Source: Brassica napus
Lineage: Eukaryota; Streptophyta; Magnoliopsida; Brassicales; Brassicaceae
Length of the DNA: 64,000 bases
Assembly (NCBI RefSeq): GCF_020379485.1
Contig: NC_063448.1
Location: forward strand, 18,561,726-18,625,725
Direction: 5' to 3'
The stretch's first letter is position 1; every line of letters begins with the position of its first letter. Under the pieces are notes generated by a model, which saw only the letters and a program-made list of their open reading frames with translations, made no database searches and was not told the origin of the DNA. This document shows, piece after piece, positions 34,089 to 44,469 of this stretch. A program made the translations under genes and the position numbers.

Positions 34089-36477
34089 CTTGATTAGATT
34101 TTCCCTGCAAATATTCTCTTGTTAAGAAATCGGGTAAAGAATTGTTTTCTCCTTTGATATATTGTATATCAAAGTCAAATGTAGATAATATTGTTTGCCA
34201 TCTTGCAAAAATTTGTTTTGATACAAGATTTTTTACATCCTTTTGTAATATTCCTTTTGCTGATTTGCAATCAACTCTTAATAAGAATTTTTTATTAATT
34301 AAATCGTCTTGAAATTTGGATATACAGTTGGCTATAGCGAGCACTTCTTTTTTAACAGTTGAGTAATGTTTTTGAGGTCCTAACCAGATTCCTGAATGGA
34401 ATCGGATTATTGATTCTGTTTTTGCTTTTGGTAATTTTTGCTTTAGTATCCTTCCATATCTTATTTCTGATGCGTCAGTTTCGACGATCATATTTGCCTC
34501 AGGATTTGGAAGTGTCAAACAAGGAAGAGTTTTGACCTTTTCTTTTACTTGTTTTACGAGTAAAGTATGTTGATTAGTCCAAGGTTTTAGATTCTTTTGA
34601 AGTCTTTGAAATAAAGGTTGAATAGATTTTCTTAGATCTGGTAGGAAGTCTGAAACGTAGTTTAGACATCCTAAAAATCTTTGTAATTGAGTTTTATCCC
34701 TTAATTCGTCAGGGAATTTATTTGCAAATTCAATTGATCTTGCTATTGGTGTAATAGTTCCTTGGTATATAATATGTCCTAGAAATCTTATTTTTGTTTG
34801 GAATAATGTCATTTTTTTTGCGGATACAACTAATCCATGTTTTTTTATTATATTAAGGAACACATTGATATGGCTTATGTGTTGGTCTATTGATGTTGAA
34901 TATACTAGAACATCATCTATGTATACGATTGTGAATTTAGAATAATCATTGAATATGTTATTCATTATGTTTTGGAATTTACTTGGCGCATTTTTAAGGC
35001 CAAATGACATTACATTCCATTCGTAATGACCAAAAGGTACTGTGAATGCTGTTTTATATTTATCTTTTTCTGAAATTTGGATTTACCAGAATCCACTTTT
35101 CATATCAAATTTTGAATAAATTTTTGCATTATATAGTCTTTTTAATAAATCTCTTTTATTGGGTATTGGATATCTTATCCATTGTAGTACATCGTTTAGT
35201 GGTTTATAGTTGATTACCAATCGTGGTACTCCACATTCTATTTCTGCTTGGTTGTTTACATAAAAAGCTCCGCAACTCCAAGGGGATTTGGAAGGCCTTA
35301 TTAATTTTTTATCTAATAATTCTTTTATTTTTTTTTTACAGGTTTCTAATAAATCTTTATTCATCTGGATAGGTCTTGCTTTTGTTGGTATATTTCTTTC
35401 GTTGAATTCTTTTATATACGGTAGTTCCACCATGTGTTGTTTTCTTTGCCAAAAGGCATTTGGTAATTCAGAACATATTTGTTTTATTAAGTTGCTTTCT
35501 ATTTCTTTTATTTTATTTATTGTGTAGGGCGTTTTGAGTTGCTCCTCTATTCTTTTGTATGTTATTTCTTCTTGTAGGTATTGAATATGATTTTGTTTGT
35601 CTTTGATTAAATTGATCGTTTTTCCTATTGTATTTTGTTGTAGGTTCAATATTTCTTTTGTTTTCATGGGTGATAAAAATTCGAATGTTAATTTGGTTCC
35701 CATTATTTTCGTTGTTACTCCTATCTCATTTACTTTAAATGGATATATTTGCGTAAAAAATGGAGTTCCTAGAATTAACTCTTGTGATAAATTTTTAACC
35801 ATTATGAATTGATTTTTAAAACAATAGCCTTGATTGCATATCTTAGCGCTTAGTAATTTGTATTGAACTTTTAAGTTGGTACCGTTGGCTCCACTTAAGC
35901 GTTCAGTTGTTTTTTCATAATATTTGGTTGGTATGATTCCTTCTCGGATGCAGTTATAGTCTGCTCATGTGTCCATTAATGCTATTACATTTATTTTGAA
36001 ATTGTTACCGATATGTAAAGTTATTTTTGTATACCATTTTTGGTAATTTATTTTGTTGATCATTTGTATATATTCTGTTTCATCTTCATTTGGTTCGTTT
36101 ATTACTATTCCCTTTAGTTTGTCTAAAGACGTATTTTGGTTACTTGTAGATGGTTCAGTATTATTAGTGCCGTTTGGTTTATTGTAATTATTTTCTATTA
36201 TTGCTAGTCGTGCATCCATATGGAATTGACTTAATTCTTGTCGATTAACTATCATTTGTAATTCCTTTATTTGACTTTTTATTTGTTTAACCTCGGTTTG
36301 CAATTCTCCTGTTGTTACTTGTCTAAACAAACTTTGGGTTGGATATTTTTCGAATATCTTGTTTAAACTAAAAGTGTCTGAAGTTAGTAATTCGCTTTCT
36401 CTACTAATTATTTCTCTTAGTTTTATTAAATAATCTCTTTTGATATCAGGGTTGCCAATTTTATCGATTATTTCCAA
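34081..36477 (-). pseudogene. Pararetrovirus protease, reverse transcriptase and RNase H
   Basis: Continues the polyprotein frame. The aspartic protease motif appears at 35973-35955 as D-T-stop-A-D: the TGA at 35965-35967 replaces the catalytic glycine codon. The flap-side ILGTPF motif is at about 35775. The reverse transcriptase begins near 35450. A TAA at 35083-35085 cuts it in the middle of the palm. The YIDD catalytic motif is intact (about 34920). RNase H has its first acidic motif (ETDAS) near 34480 and ends at 34081. No integrase domain follows. All pieces are in one frame, so decay is by nonsense changes only. Confidence 0.85.
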
Positions 36478-36591
36478 TAAGAATTGTTTATCGTTGTCTT
36501 TTGTAATGACATTAATTAGTTTGCAATTGCATAGGTTGTTAGATAATTCTGGCTGTTCTTCTGAAGAATTGCTTATATTGTCTATTTCATT

Positions 36592-38304
36592 TTATGAGGT
36601 TTCGTTGCTTGATTCGTTGGACGATTCTGATTCTGATATTAGTAATTTTATTAATTTTTCTTGAATATCAGGTTGGTCCTGAAATATTTTGTTGATTTTT
36701 ATTTTCATTTTGCATTCTGAGGACTTATGTCCTGGCCTTTTACAGTTCCAACATACAATTTTTTGTTTATCGTTAGGTTTGTAAGATCTTTTATTTTTTG
36801 AATAATATTGATCATTAGGTTTTTTATTGAATTTTTTATTTTGATTATTATATTTTTGATAATGTCTTTTAAATTTTCTTTGATTATTTTTGTATTTAAT
36901 TCTTTTAGATCTCGATGGGGGATTGAGTTGATTATATCCATATTGTTCACAAAACGATCCCATATTAGTTTTAAATTGAAATTTTTCATTTCTCTTTTTA
37001 TCTTTGTGGTCTTGGCATATTGCTAATCCATCTTTTTAGATAAATGCGAATAATTGACCATAAGTTATTGAATTTCAGGGGATTGGCTGTGCTCCTGAGT
37101 ATTCTTTTAATTTGTTTGTTACTCTTTCTGCAAAATACGTTGGTAACCCTGCTATAAATCTTTCTTTCCAAAAGGCTTGAGTACATTCATTCCTTTGAAA
37201 TATGTTTGTTACAAATACATCTTTATACCATTTAAAATCTTCTAATGTCGTACACCTTAAATTGGTTAAGATTATTTTCTTACTTTCTAATTCTTCTTTT
37301 GGATTTCCTATAAAGTGCATGGTTATGGTATGAATTAATACTTCTACTGCGTTTTGTGTTTCCACTTGTTCTAATTCTCCTTCAGTATTTTCTATTGTTC
37401 TTGATTCAGTATGGTTGATAATTGATTCTCGGGTAACATTGTCCAGTGAGTTATCCCACCAGTATCTCAATGCTCCATTGAATCCTACTATTAATAGGAC
37501 ACATGATTGTTTATCATCATTTCCTTTTGCTTTATAGGCCATGGCGGCCATTCTCATTTCTTGTAATAAATTCATTATCTCGTATTCTGATCTTCCATCA
37601 ATATTCCATTCGTATATCCCATCTCCGGAATACATATTTGCAGAATATCTATGGTGTTTTTCGAATAATAAATCTGGTGGAGTATTTCTCTTATAATATG
37701 GTTTTGTTGATTTAAAGTTTTTTATTCGATTGATTATTAGTTTGTCTTCGGATATTATAGCTGAAGTTGACTCGCTGTCTTCCTCATCTATAATGTTTAT
37801 ATTTTTGCCTCTGTTTAATTTGTCTAGTCTGGCTGCGATTGATGTTAAAATAGGGTTATCTGTTAATTTTACTTGCATGTTCATTGGTTTAAATATTGGT
37901 GGAGTTATGGATGAAAAGGGATGTTGTTCTTGTTTATTAGTCTCGTTATTATTGATTTTTATATCTATTTTGTTTATTTGTCTTGATATTGTGTGTAATA
38001 TCTGGCTTTGATAATTATTTTGTTGATATATGGATTTTATATCTTGCATATGGATTGGGTCTTTATCATCTTTATTAGCCCCGGTTTTGAACGGTGTTGC
38101 AATAACTTGTCTGTTTGCAGTATTTATTTTTAAATCCTTTAGAGGTGGATGGATTGATCTTATTTTTTTTCCATCCGTTTGTTCCCAAACTTGGCTTAAT
38201 GTTGAATTTACATTAATTGATTTGAATGGATAATTTATTTTATTTGTGTTTGCATAATCTTCAAACCATTTGAAAAATGGAATGTCCGTTTCTTTAGATT
38301 TCAT
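36592..38304 (-). pseudogene. Pararetrovirus capsid-like region with CCHC knuckle
   Basis: Same frame as the regions on either side, interrupted by TGA 37075-37077 and TAA 37036-37038, and ended by TAA 36592-36594. The first part (38304-37078) is a Lys/Asn-rich acidic region and then a helical capsid-like domain (WDNSLDNVT and WYKDVF within). The second part is a very basic Asn/Lys-rich stretch and one zinc knuckle, CWNCKRPGHKSSEC (C-x2-C-x4-H-x4-C), as in caulimovirid coat proteins. Its role in a live relative would be genome packaging. Confidence 0.75.
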
Positions 38305-38364
38305 AAAATTGTACCAATTTTCTCGATTTAATATAGTTTCTTCTTTAGGAAAGATATTAAAATA

Positions 38365-39511
38365 CTATTTCCTTTTTTCCTCATTTTGTTTTGAATAAAA
38401 GTCTTCTTTTATGTATTGTTTATTTATTTCGTATGGTTTGGTTATAACGTTTATTGATTTAAAGTCTGATAAAGTTGGTGAAGTTGGATACATATCTTGA
38501 TGAGGCTCGGCTATTGGAGCTTTGAATTTAATTGGTTCTTCTTGCCTAACATTTTTATTTACGCTTTCTGTTTCTGAGTTTGTACCGGATTGACCAGTGC
38601 GATATTCAGAAAAGGAAGCTCTCGAGTGGTAGGGACTTATTCTAGGTGGTAACGGATCTCTATAAGATCCGAATTGTAACAATATTTTTTCGTCTCTTTG
38701 TTCAATTATTTTTGATATATTCTTCTGTTCAAAGTTTCTGGGAGGTTGCGTAATTTCAATTTTCCATTGATCCGGTATAGTTATTTCATCCCAGTTTAGT
38801 TGTTTAGGTGTGTATGTAACCGTTGGAGTGTCTTTGCTATGAACGGCCAAAATTGTTGTTTCACCTTTATTATCTTGTAGTAAACATCTTGGGTTGAATT
38901 CTGAAATTGATTGTTTAAAATATACTCTATAGAGTAATAAATATCCATGTCTTTCGTTTTGAAATTTAATTTCGGGTAAATGAACATTTAAGGTCAGAGT
39001 GTTGAGTATAGTTGGGTCGTGTAGACTAACTTGAAAATTAGGAGCGCAATTAAAATATACGGCTCCGTTGCATAGATTTGATTGGACTGATCCGAGGAGT
39101 GAATCTTCGAATTTTAATAAAGTCTTGTCTCTTAATAACATAAGGATGGGTGAGTCAATTCCTGTTCTTGATAATGGTTTTATAGCTACTTGAATTAATC
39201 CGAAATGAATGTAGTTGAATCCTTTTTGTTTATATTTTTCCAAAGCTAATGAGGATAATAATTTGATTTCTTCAAATTCGTTTTTGTAAAGACAGAGTTT
39301 GTTCATGTTCTTTTATTGAATAAGCCGTTTTTAAATCAAACGTTCCTATTTGATATATATTCTCAGGGTTAATATGCGGTAATTAATTCTTTGATATTTC
39401 TTGATTAAAGGTCGTTATCTTAGTCATTATTTCTCTAGAATTAATAGTTGAATAAGACGCTGAGGTCGACGCGGTTCTTGGTTTAAAGAATTTTCTAATC
39501 GAGGATGCCAT
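38365..39511 (-). pseudogene. Pararetrovirus 30K-type movement protein
   Basis: The open part 39306-38365 (313 codons) has a central region like the 30K movement proteins (beta-rich core with FGLIQVAIKPLSRTG and a D-containing strand) and a long Ser/Pro-rich tail. The likely true start is ATG 39511 in another frame. That segment has a TAA near 39385 and must shift frame near 39300 to join the rest. The tail ends in TAG at 38365-38367, after which the same frame continues into the capsid region. In living relatives this protein opens plasmodesmata; this copy cannot be made intact. Confidence 0.7.
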
Positions 39512-39732
39512 GATTTTAATCCGATTTTAAACTTATAAAATTTTACTAACCGTTTAATTCGACTCAACTGCTGGCTTGCCAACGGTCTTACTGCCTTCTT
39601 CGGACTTGCTGCCTGGAACACCTACAGTGACAGAGTTTTACTTAGACGGTGAGGTTGTTTTAACGGGTTTAAAATGGATTAAAGTCAGATATCTTGATGG
39701 TCAAATTCTTTAGACCAGTTTGCATCGTTTTA

Positions 39733-39745
39733 GCATCTGATAGCA
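39733..39745 (-). other. tRNA-Met primer-binding site
   Basis: On the minus strand TGCTATCAGATGC lies exactly at the inner edge of the right terminal repeat. It differs by few bases from the TGGTATCAGAGCC complement of initiator tRNA-Met used by caulimovirids and many LTR elements. The left repeat ends in TGGTA, which may be the first bases of the same site. Confidence 0.6.
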
Positions 39746-40290
39746 GTTTTATTTTTATTTCTTTCTATTAATTTGTTTACAAAGTTCTTAATTTATTTTG
39801 ATTTTATTTATTTACTGGATTAAAAACAAACTTATGATGACAAGATTGTGATTAATACTTACTTTTATTGATCTTGATGTTACAATCTTTGGTTACAGAG
39901 TTGCTGATAGAACTTAAAAGTTTACAGAATTTCTAGAGAGAAGGGAGAGCGATTTTTAAAGTGAGAAGGAGCTTTTCGAAAATTGCCCGTGCTTCGTTCT
40001 TCCTCAAGGGTTCTTTTTATAGGCGAGGTTTGCGTATTGATTGGTTGCCACGTGTCGTCTTCTAATTTGACCGACACTCGGCTTGCTACGTGTCGTCTTC
40101 TGATTGTGCCGACACTTTGCTTGCTACGTGTCAGGTCTTGGGTAACTGGTGGAGACCTTTGTCGTGTTGTTTCAAAGTCTCCGGGTGGATCCCATGCTTG
40201 TCTCATGTGGGTCCCTTGATGTTTTGGATGGTTATCCTTTGATAGTGGTGTCTTGGATGTTTATACAGATACTCTGTATAATTATTTACA
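39745..40290 (-). repeat. Pararetrovirus terminal direct repeat (5' copy)
   Basis: Begins TGTAAATAATTATACAGAG on the minus strand at 40290 and ends at the primer site. It is the upstream copy and so holds the promoter of the element. Confidence 0.9.
40013..40132 (-). promoter_or_regulatory. Viral promoter: TATA box and three ACGTGTC repeats
   Basis: The minus strand has a TATA box (CTATAAAAAG, complement of 40013-40022). Upstream lie three ACGTGTC motifs at 40050, 40088 and 40126, spaced exactly 38 bp as part of a near-perfect tandem repeat. ACGTGTC is the core of abscisic-acid response elements bound by bZIP factors. The copy in the left repeat has its third motif changed to AGGTGTC. Confidence 0.65.
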
Positions 40291-40378
40291 TCAGTGAGGC
40301 GGTGCATTGCGATTATAAATAGGTCCGAATTCTGGCTCTCGAAATCATCATCTCTTCTACATGTGAACGCGGCAATGA

Positions 40379-40776
40379 TAAAGGCTTCCTCTTCGTATTC
40401 TCATGGTACAAGTGAATGCGGCGATGATGAAGCACTGGAAAGTCTGCAGGACAGAGTTTCATTTCTAAAGTGAATATTCTCTTTTCATATCTACAAACAT
40501 CAACATTAGGATCTATAAACGTTTTATAATCTGTAATTCTTGATTATGAATTGGCTTCTGGTGTTGAAGGCTGGGAACGGATCTGAGTTCTTAGGAGTAT
40601 ATCAACAAGGATTTGTATGTGTAGACCCTTATTGAATCTTGAGCTATAAAGACAATACCATGTTGATGTTATTCTTTTCATACTCCTGTCTGATATCATC
40701 AGTATGACTGGAGACATACATGAAGAAGCTGAGAGTTATAACCGCTTGCTTGACAAAGTGGTAGTTACAATGGAAG
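40379..40776 (+). pseudogene. BET1-like SNARE gene fragment
   Basis: The first segment (about 40379-40470) encodes KASSSYSHGTSECGDDEALESLQDRVSFL, here split as a Ser/Tyr-rich start and the ALESLQDRV heptad. After an intron-like gap with an acceptor near 40704, a second segment (to about 40760) encodes MTGDIHEEAESYNRLLDKV. Together they match the start of the Qc-SNARE domain of plant BET11/BET12 (ER-Golgi fusion), as I recall it. The N-terminal exon, the rest of the SNARE helix and the membrane anchor are absent. A local duplication (GTGAACGCGGCAATGAT and GTGAATGCGGCGATGAT) sits at its start. It is a captured or relic fragment, not a gene. Confidence 0.6.
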
Positions 40777-41575
40777 AAGACTCACGAGTCTGCACAGGAA
40801 ACTGATGTCGTTGTGACAACCCTCTTGAAATTGGAGCCACCTGTGTTGCCAATACAATCATGGATGAGATGGGTTTAGGTTGTTTTTCCATTTTTCTGAG
40901 TTTCCTCCCATTAAATATGTGCGGTAATTGATATGAAATTATGTGAACTTTACAGGAACATTGGAGAAAACAAGCTTTCTGGCACTCCAACTAATCCATT
41001 GATGCCATATAAGTTCCTGGAAGCACTTGCTGTTATTTTTAGAAAATATTTAATCAACTTTGTTATGTAATATTAAAATCTTTTTATTGTTCCAGTACTT
41101 ATTTATTGTTAATAAAATGATAAGTTTATATAGGAACACATAAAAATCCTTTATTAAATTATTTACTGAAATCATACGTTTTACATCATGCATATTCCAG
41201 CACTTGCTTATTTTTAAGTTTATGTAAGAACACATACAAATCACATAGATAATAGTCACATAATGTTAATCTTCATGCATATATTTTATATGCATATTTT
41301 ATAGATAATAGTCACAGAATGTTAATCTTCATGCATATATTTTATATGCACCTGATGTTTAAATAAACTCTCTCTTAAAAGAAACGAGAAAGATCAATTC
41401 TTCAGTTCCTCAAGTCCATCAACATATTTTCTTGAATTGATCATGTTCCCAACGACACAAAAACATGAAAGGTAGTGAATAAGTTGTTATATATTTTCAA
41501 CTTAATTTCTATGTTTCTTCTTTTCTTTAGGTTCTCATCACCACCTGTAAATTATTTTAGATCAAAGTTAATGTT

Positions 41576-41824
41576 ATGTTTTTGGTATGGCATGTGAGTT
41601 CCTGGATTGAGTCCACCAGCAGCAGGTCCCAAGGGTTTAACAAGTTTGAGTGTAGTTGGCGGCAAGGTGAAACGATTAAATATGTAGGTTTAACAACAAC
41701 AGATGAGGGGAAGAAAATTAAAACTGATGAGAGGCAAGAACTGAAAGATAATCTTGGGAAAGAAGAGGAAGATATTAAAAGCTTTGAAACAGAGGAAAAA
41801 GCGTTGAGAAGAAGAAAAAATTAA
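41576..41824 (+). pseudogene. Unrecognised coiled-coil gene fragment
   Basis: 82 open codons. The first half is Ser/Trp-rich, the second a Glu/Lys/Asp-rich coiled coil. It lies between the SNARE and tetraspanin fragments and may be a third captured exon. I do not recognise the parent gene. Confidence 0.3.
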
Positions 41825-41981
41825 AGGCTGACATGGAAACAAAACAATGAAGGAAGATCTTTATACAAATCTGAACAAAAAAAATTCAAATTGCTTGAGA
41901 GGATCATGCATGTACGATACAATCTTCAAACGAGTAGTTTTATTACACAAGTTGTTTTGTCTTTTGTTATTGTTGTTTCAG

Positions 41982-42186
41982 AATGGATGTTGTATGCCGC
42001 CAGAGACATATAACATGGATGATGGATGCATTAATGTGACATTTTGGTATAGAAGAAAAGTGGACCACTATGAACTGTGGAGGAACGATTGGAGCATGTT
42101 GTGTGGCATCTAGATGTCTTCTTTATAGCATCTCCATTATGTTTATCATCTCTCACCTGTTGATCTTTTTGGTTACCTCTCGAGCA
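41982..42186 (+). pseudogene. Tetraspanin C-terminal fragment (TET5/TET6-like)
   Basis: After an intron-like T-rich stretch ending TTTCAG (41981), the frame reads NGCCMPPETYNMDDGCINVT, then FWYRRK and ELWRNDWSMLC, the Cys-rich large extracellular loop of plant tetraspanins. A deletion and frame change follow, then the end of the fourth membrane helix (about 42125-42180, ISIMFIISHLLIFLVT). The GCC motif and the following cysteines identify the family. The parent is probably TET5 or TET6 (from memory). The rest of the gene is absent. Confidence 0.65.
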
Positions 42187-42271
42187 CAATCTCTTCCTTT
42201 TGCATTCATTTTAGTACTCAAGCAGATGTTTGTAATGAAGTATAACAATTGGGTTGATCTTATCTTACGCT

Positions 42272-42369
42272 GAGAAGATGGAGATGGTGCCAATGAAGAA
42301 GGATTAGGGTTCTTGAAGAAGTTGTTTAGGAGGAAAAATGTGAGCAACAAAAAATGTATTGTCTTATAA
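42272..42369 (+). other. Short coding-like tail of unknown origin
   Basis: The plus strand reads a Gly/Asp/Glu-rich then basic peptide (GLGFLKKLFRRKNVSNKKC...) ending at TAA about 42369. It looks like the end of a captured gene, but I cannot name it. Confidence 0.2.
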
Positions 42370-43129
42370 CGAAGAAAAACAATGAATAAAAACAATGATA
42401 TAGATATTTTTGAGGGCTTTTGTCTTCTTTATGTATGTGTCCTAAGATTTGATGACTGTATACTCTTTTCCTGATCTGGTATAATTAAACGGAATACGTT
42501 CAATCCATAAAAATATATCTTAGCCCATATTTTTTTTTTGAGTTTTTCTTTTCAATACAATTGTTTGTTGTAATGTATCAAGATATCAATCTATTGGATT
42601 TAAAAAAATCATAAAATATTATAATTTTTAATTTTATTTTATGAAATCAATCATTATAAAAATTATGTAATGTATGGCAATTAAGTTTTCCATTGATTTA
42701 AATTATTTTTACTTAATGAAACCACATATATTCAAATACGGAATGAATTTGATTTTTATTATTTATATAAGTAAATTCACAAATTTATGTATAATTAAAC
42801 TTAACGGTTTGAACTCTACTTAAATCTTCTTGAAATAAATTAAGTATTATTTATTTAAACTTTATATTTTTTATTATGTCAAATTGAAATAGAAAAAATA
42901 ATATTATATATATTATTACATTTTCTGAATTATTTTGCTAATTTTGTAGTCTCTAAAAATAGAGAATAATGAAGGTTGTTGTTATTTTAATTCAAACCAA
43001 ACATATTTATTAAAAATAATAATATGATCTCGGAATTCTTTTCATTATTTGTTTTTCTGTAATATCATTTTCTATAATGATTTTAAATACTTCATAAATT
43101 TATATAAAATAGTATTTATTATAATTTTC

Positions 43130-43154
43130 CGTTCGTAGGGCGAGTCTACCCTAG
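43130..43154 (+). mobile_element. Helitron 3' terminus
   Basis: A short hairpin (CCGTTCGTAGGGCG) followed by AGTCTACCCTAG and T. CTAG fits the CTRR end rule of Helitrons, and the hairpin-plus-CTAG form is typical of mustard-family elements. The matching 5' end was not found. If it lies left of 40379, the gene fragments at 40.3-42.4 kb ride on this element. Confidence 0.5.
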
Positions 43155-43832
43155 TATATATATATATATATATATATACAACAGTTATTCTTTCCTTTTG
43201 GGTTTTTAACAAATGTAGATTGTTAACTATAATAATACTCTATTATACCAGAATTATTATTGAAAACGGTTACATGTTATTCGGTTACGTTTGCTATGTA
43301 AGTATTCCACCCAAATTATTTATGTATGTTATTTAATATTCTGAACCTTTTTCTGAGAATTTCAATCTTTTATTTGATTAATATAACATGTTACTCTATA
43401 TAATTAATTTATGTATGCAGTTACATTATTGATACATCTTTCTAAAATGATATGTTAATTACTCATTGTAGTTACGACTATAAATATAATAACTGAATAT
43501 ATTAAAAATATTTTGTCATATATGATTCAATAATTTTGTTTTTCACCTTTTCTATATAAAATTAAATTAAAATCTATTTGAAAATTAAATTCAAATACAT
43601 TTTCAAAATTTAAAAAAATTGTAATTTTTATTCAAAATATTCATCTGTTTATATAAATATTCTCATCTACTCTAAATATTAATCTATTTATATAAATATC
43701 CATTCTATTAAATTAGAAACAAGACCAGTTTATATAGGTTTAGTCCAACAATAAAAATTCATGAATCAATTAAGATAAATAATAAATATAAATAGCTGTT
43801 TATAAGAAAATTAAATTATTTAATCTGTTTAT

Positions 43833-44469
43833 TCTATTAAATTAGGAACATGATATTATTATAGAAGTTATTACTTATAAAAATATTTTCTATGGGTTTT
43901 AGTTTAACGGGTTTTAAATAGGTTATTCGGTTAAAAATATTTATTAAATGTGATTTTACTTAAAGTTAGTGAAGACCTTATTAACCCATTTACTTATATA
44001 TATTTAACAAAATATATTAAAAGTTACTTTTTCATATATTTTTCAAAGATTTTTTTCGGCTTTCGGTGTAGGTTGGATTTGATATTGATTTTCGGATATA
44101 ATACTTTAAAAACCGTTCGAGTATATAGACCAAACCTAATAGATTATGAGACTTTGATTTTCTGGTTGATTTCGAGTTTGGTTTTTTGGATACAAATATT
44201 TTTAACTAATTATGTTAGGTAACTAAAAAAAAATATAATATGTTGCCAAACTTTAGGAATAAATTTTAAAAATGATTTCTGAAATACATATGACATAAGT
44301 GTATGATTATGCAACTTGACATATTTAATATAGTTATCGAAAAATATATTAAATTAAATTAATATTAAACACAAATATGATTACAAAAAATAACACAAAT
44401 TTAAAAATAAATTAATAAAAAAAACAAAAAATATATCCGCACTTTTGAAAGGGCGGGTCAAAATCTAGT
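43833..44469 (+). mobile_element. Probable short Helitron
   Basis: The 3' end is clear: hairpin CCGCACTTTTGAAAGGGCGG followed by GTCAAAATCTAG and T (end about 44469). The 5' end TCTGTTTATTCTATTAAATT near 43833 is the best candidate but is weak. No coding frame inside. Confidence 0.45.

Larger units (their letters stand above)
32165..40290 (-). mobile_element. Endogenous florendovirus-like pararetrovirus
   Basis: Read on the minus strand: promoter, primer site, then one long polyprotein frame (movement protein, capsid region with zinc knuckle, protease, reverse transcriptase, RNase H), overlapped by eight bases by a second frame of unknown function. This order matches the endogenous florendoviruses of Caulimoviridae. 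No integrase is present. Direct repeats of about 550 bp bound the element and are 7580 bp apart, a plausible unit genome length for a circular caulimovirid. No target duplication was found. All frames carry stops, so no viral protein can be made in full. Alternative: an LTR retrotransposon that acquired a movement protein and lost integrase. Confidence 0.8.
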
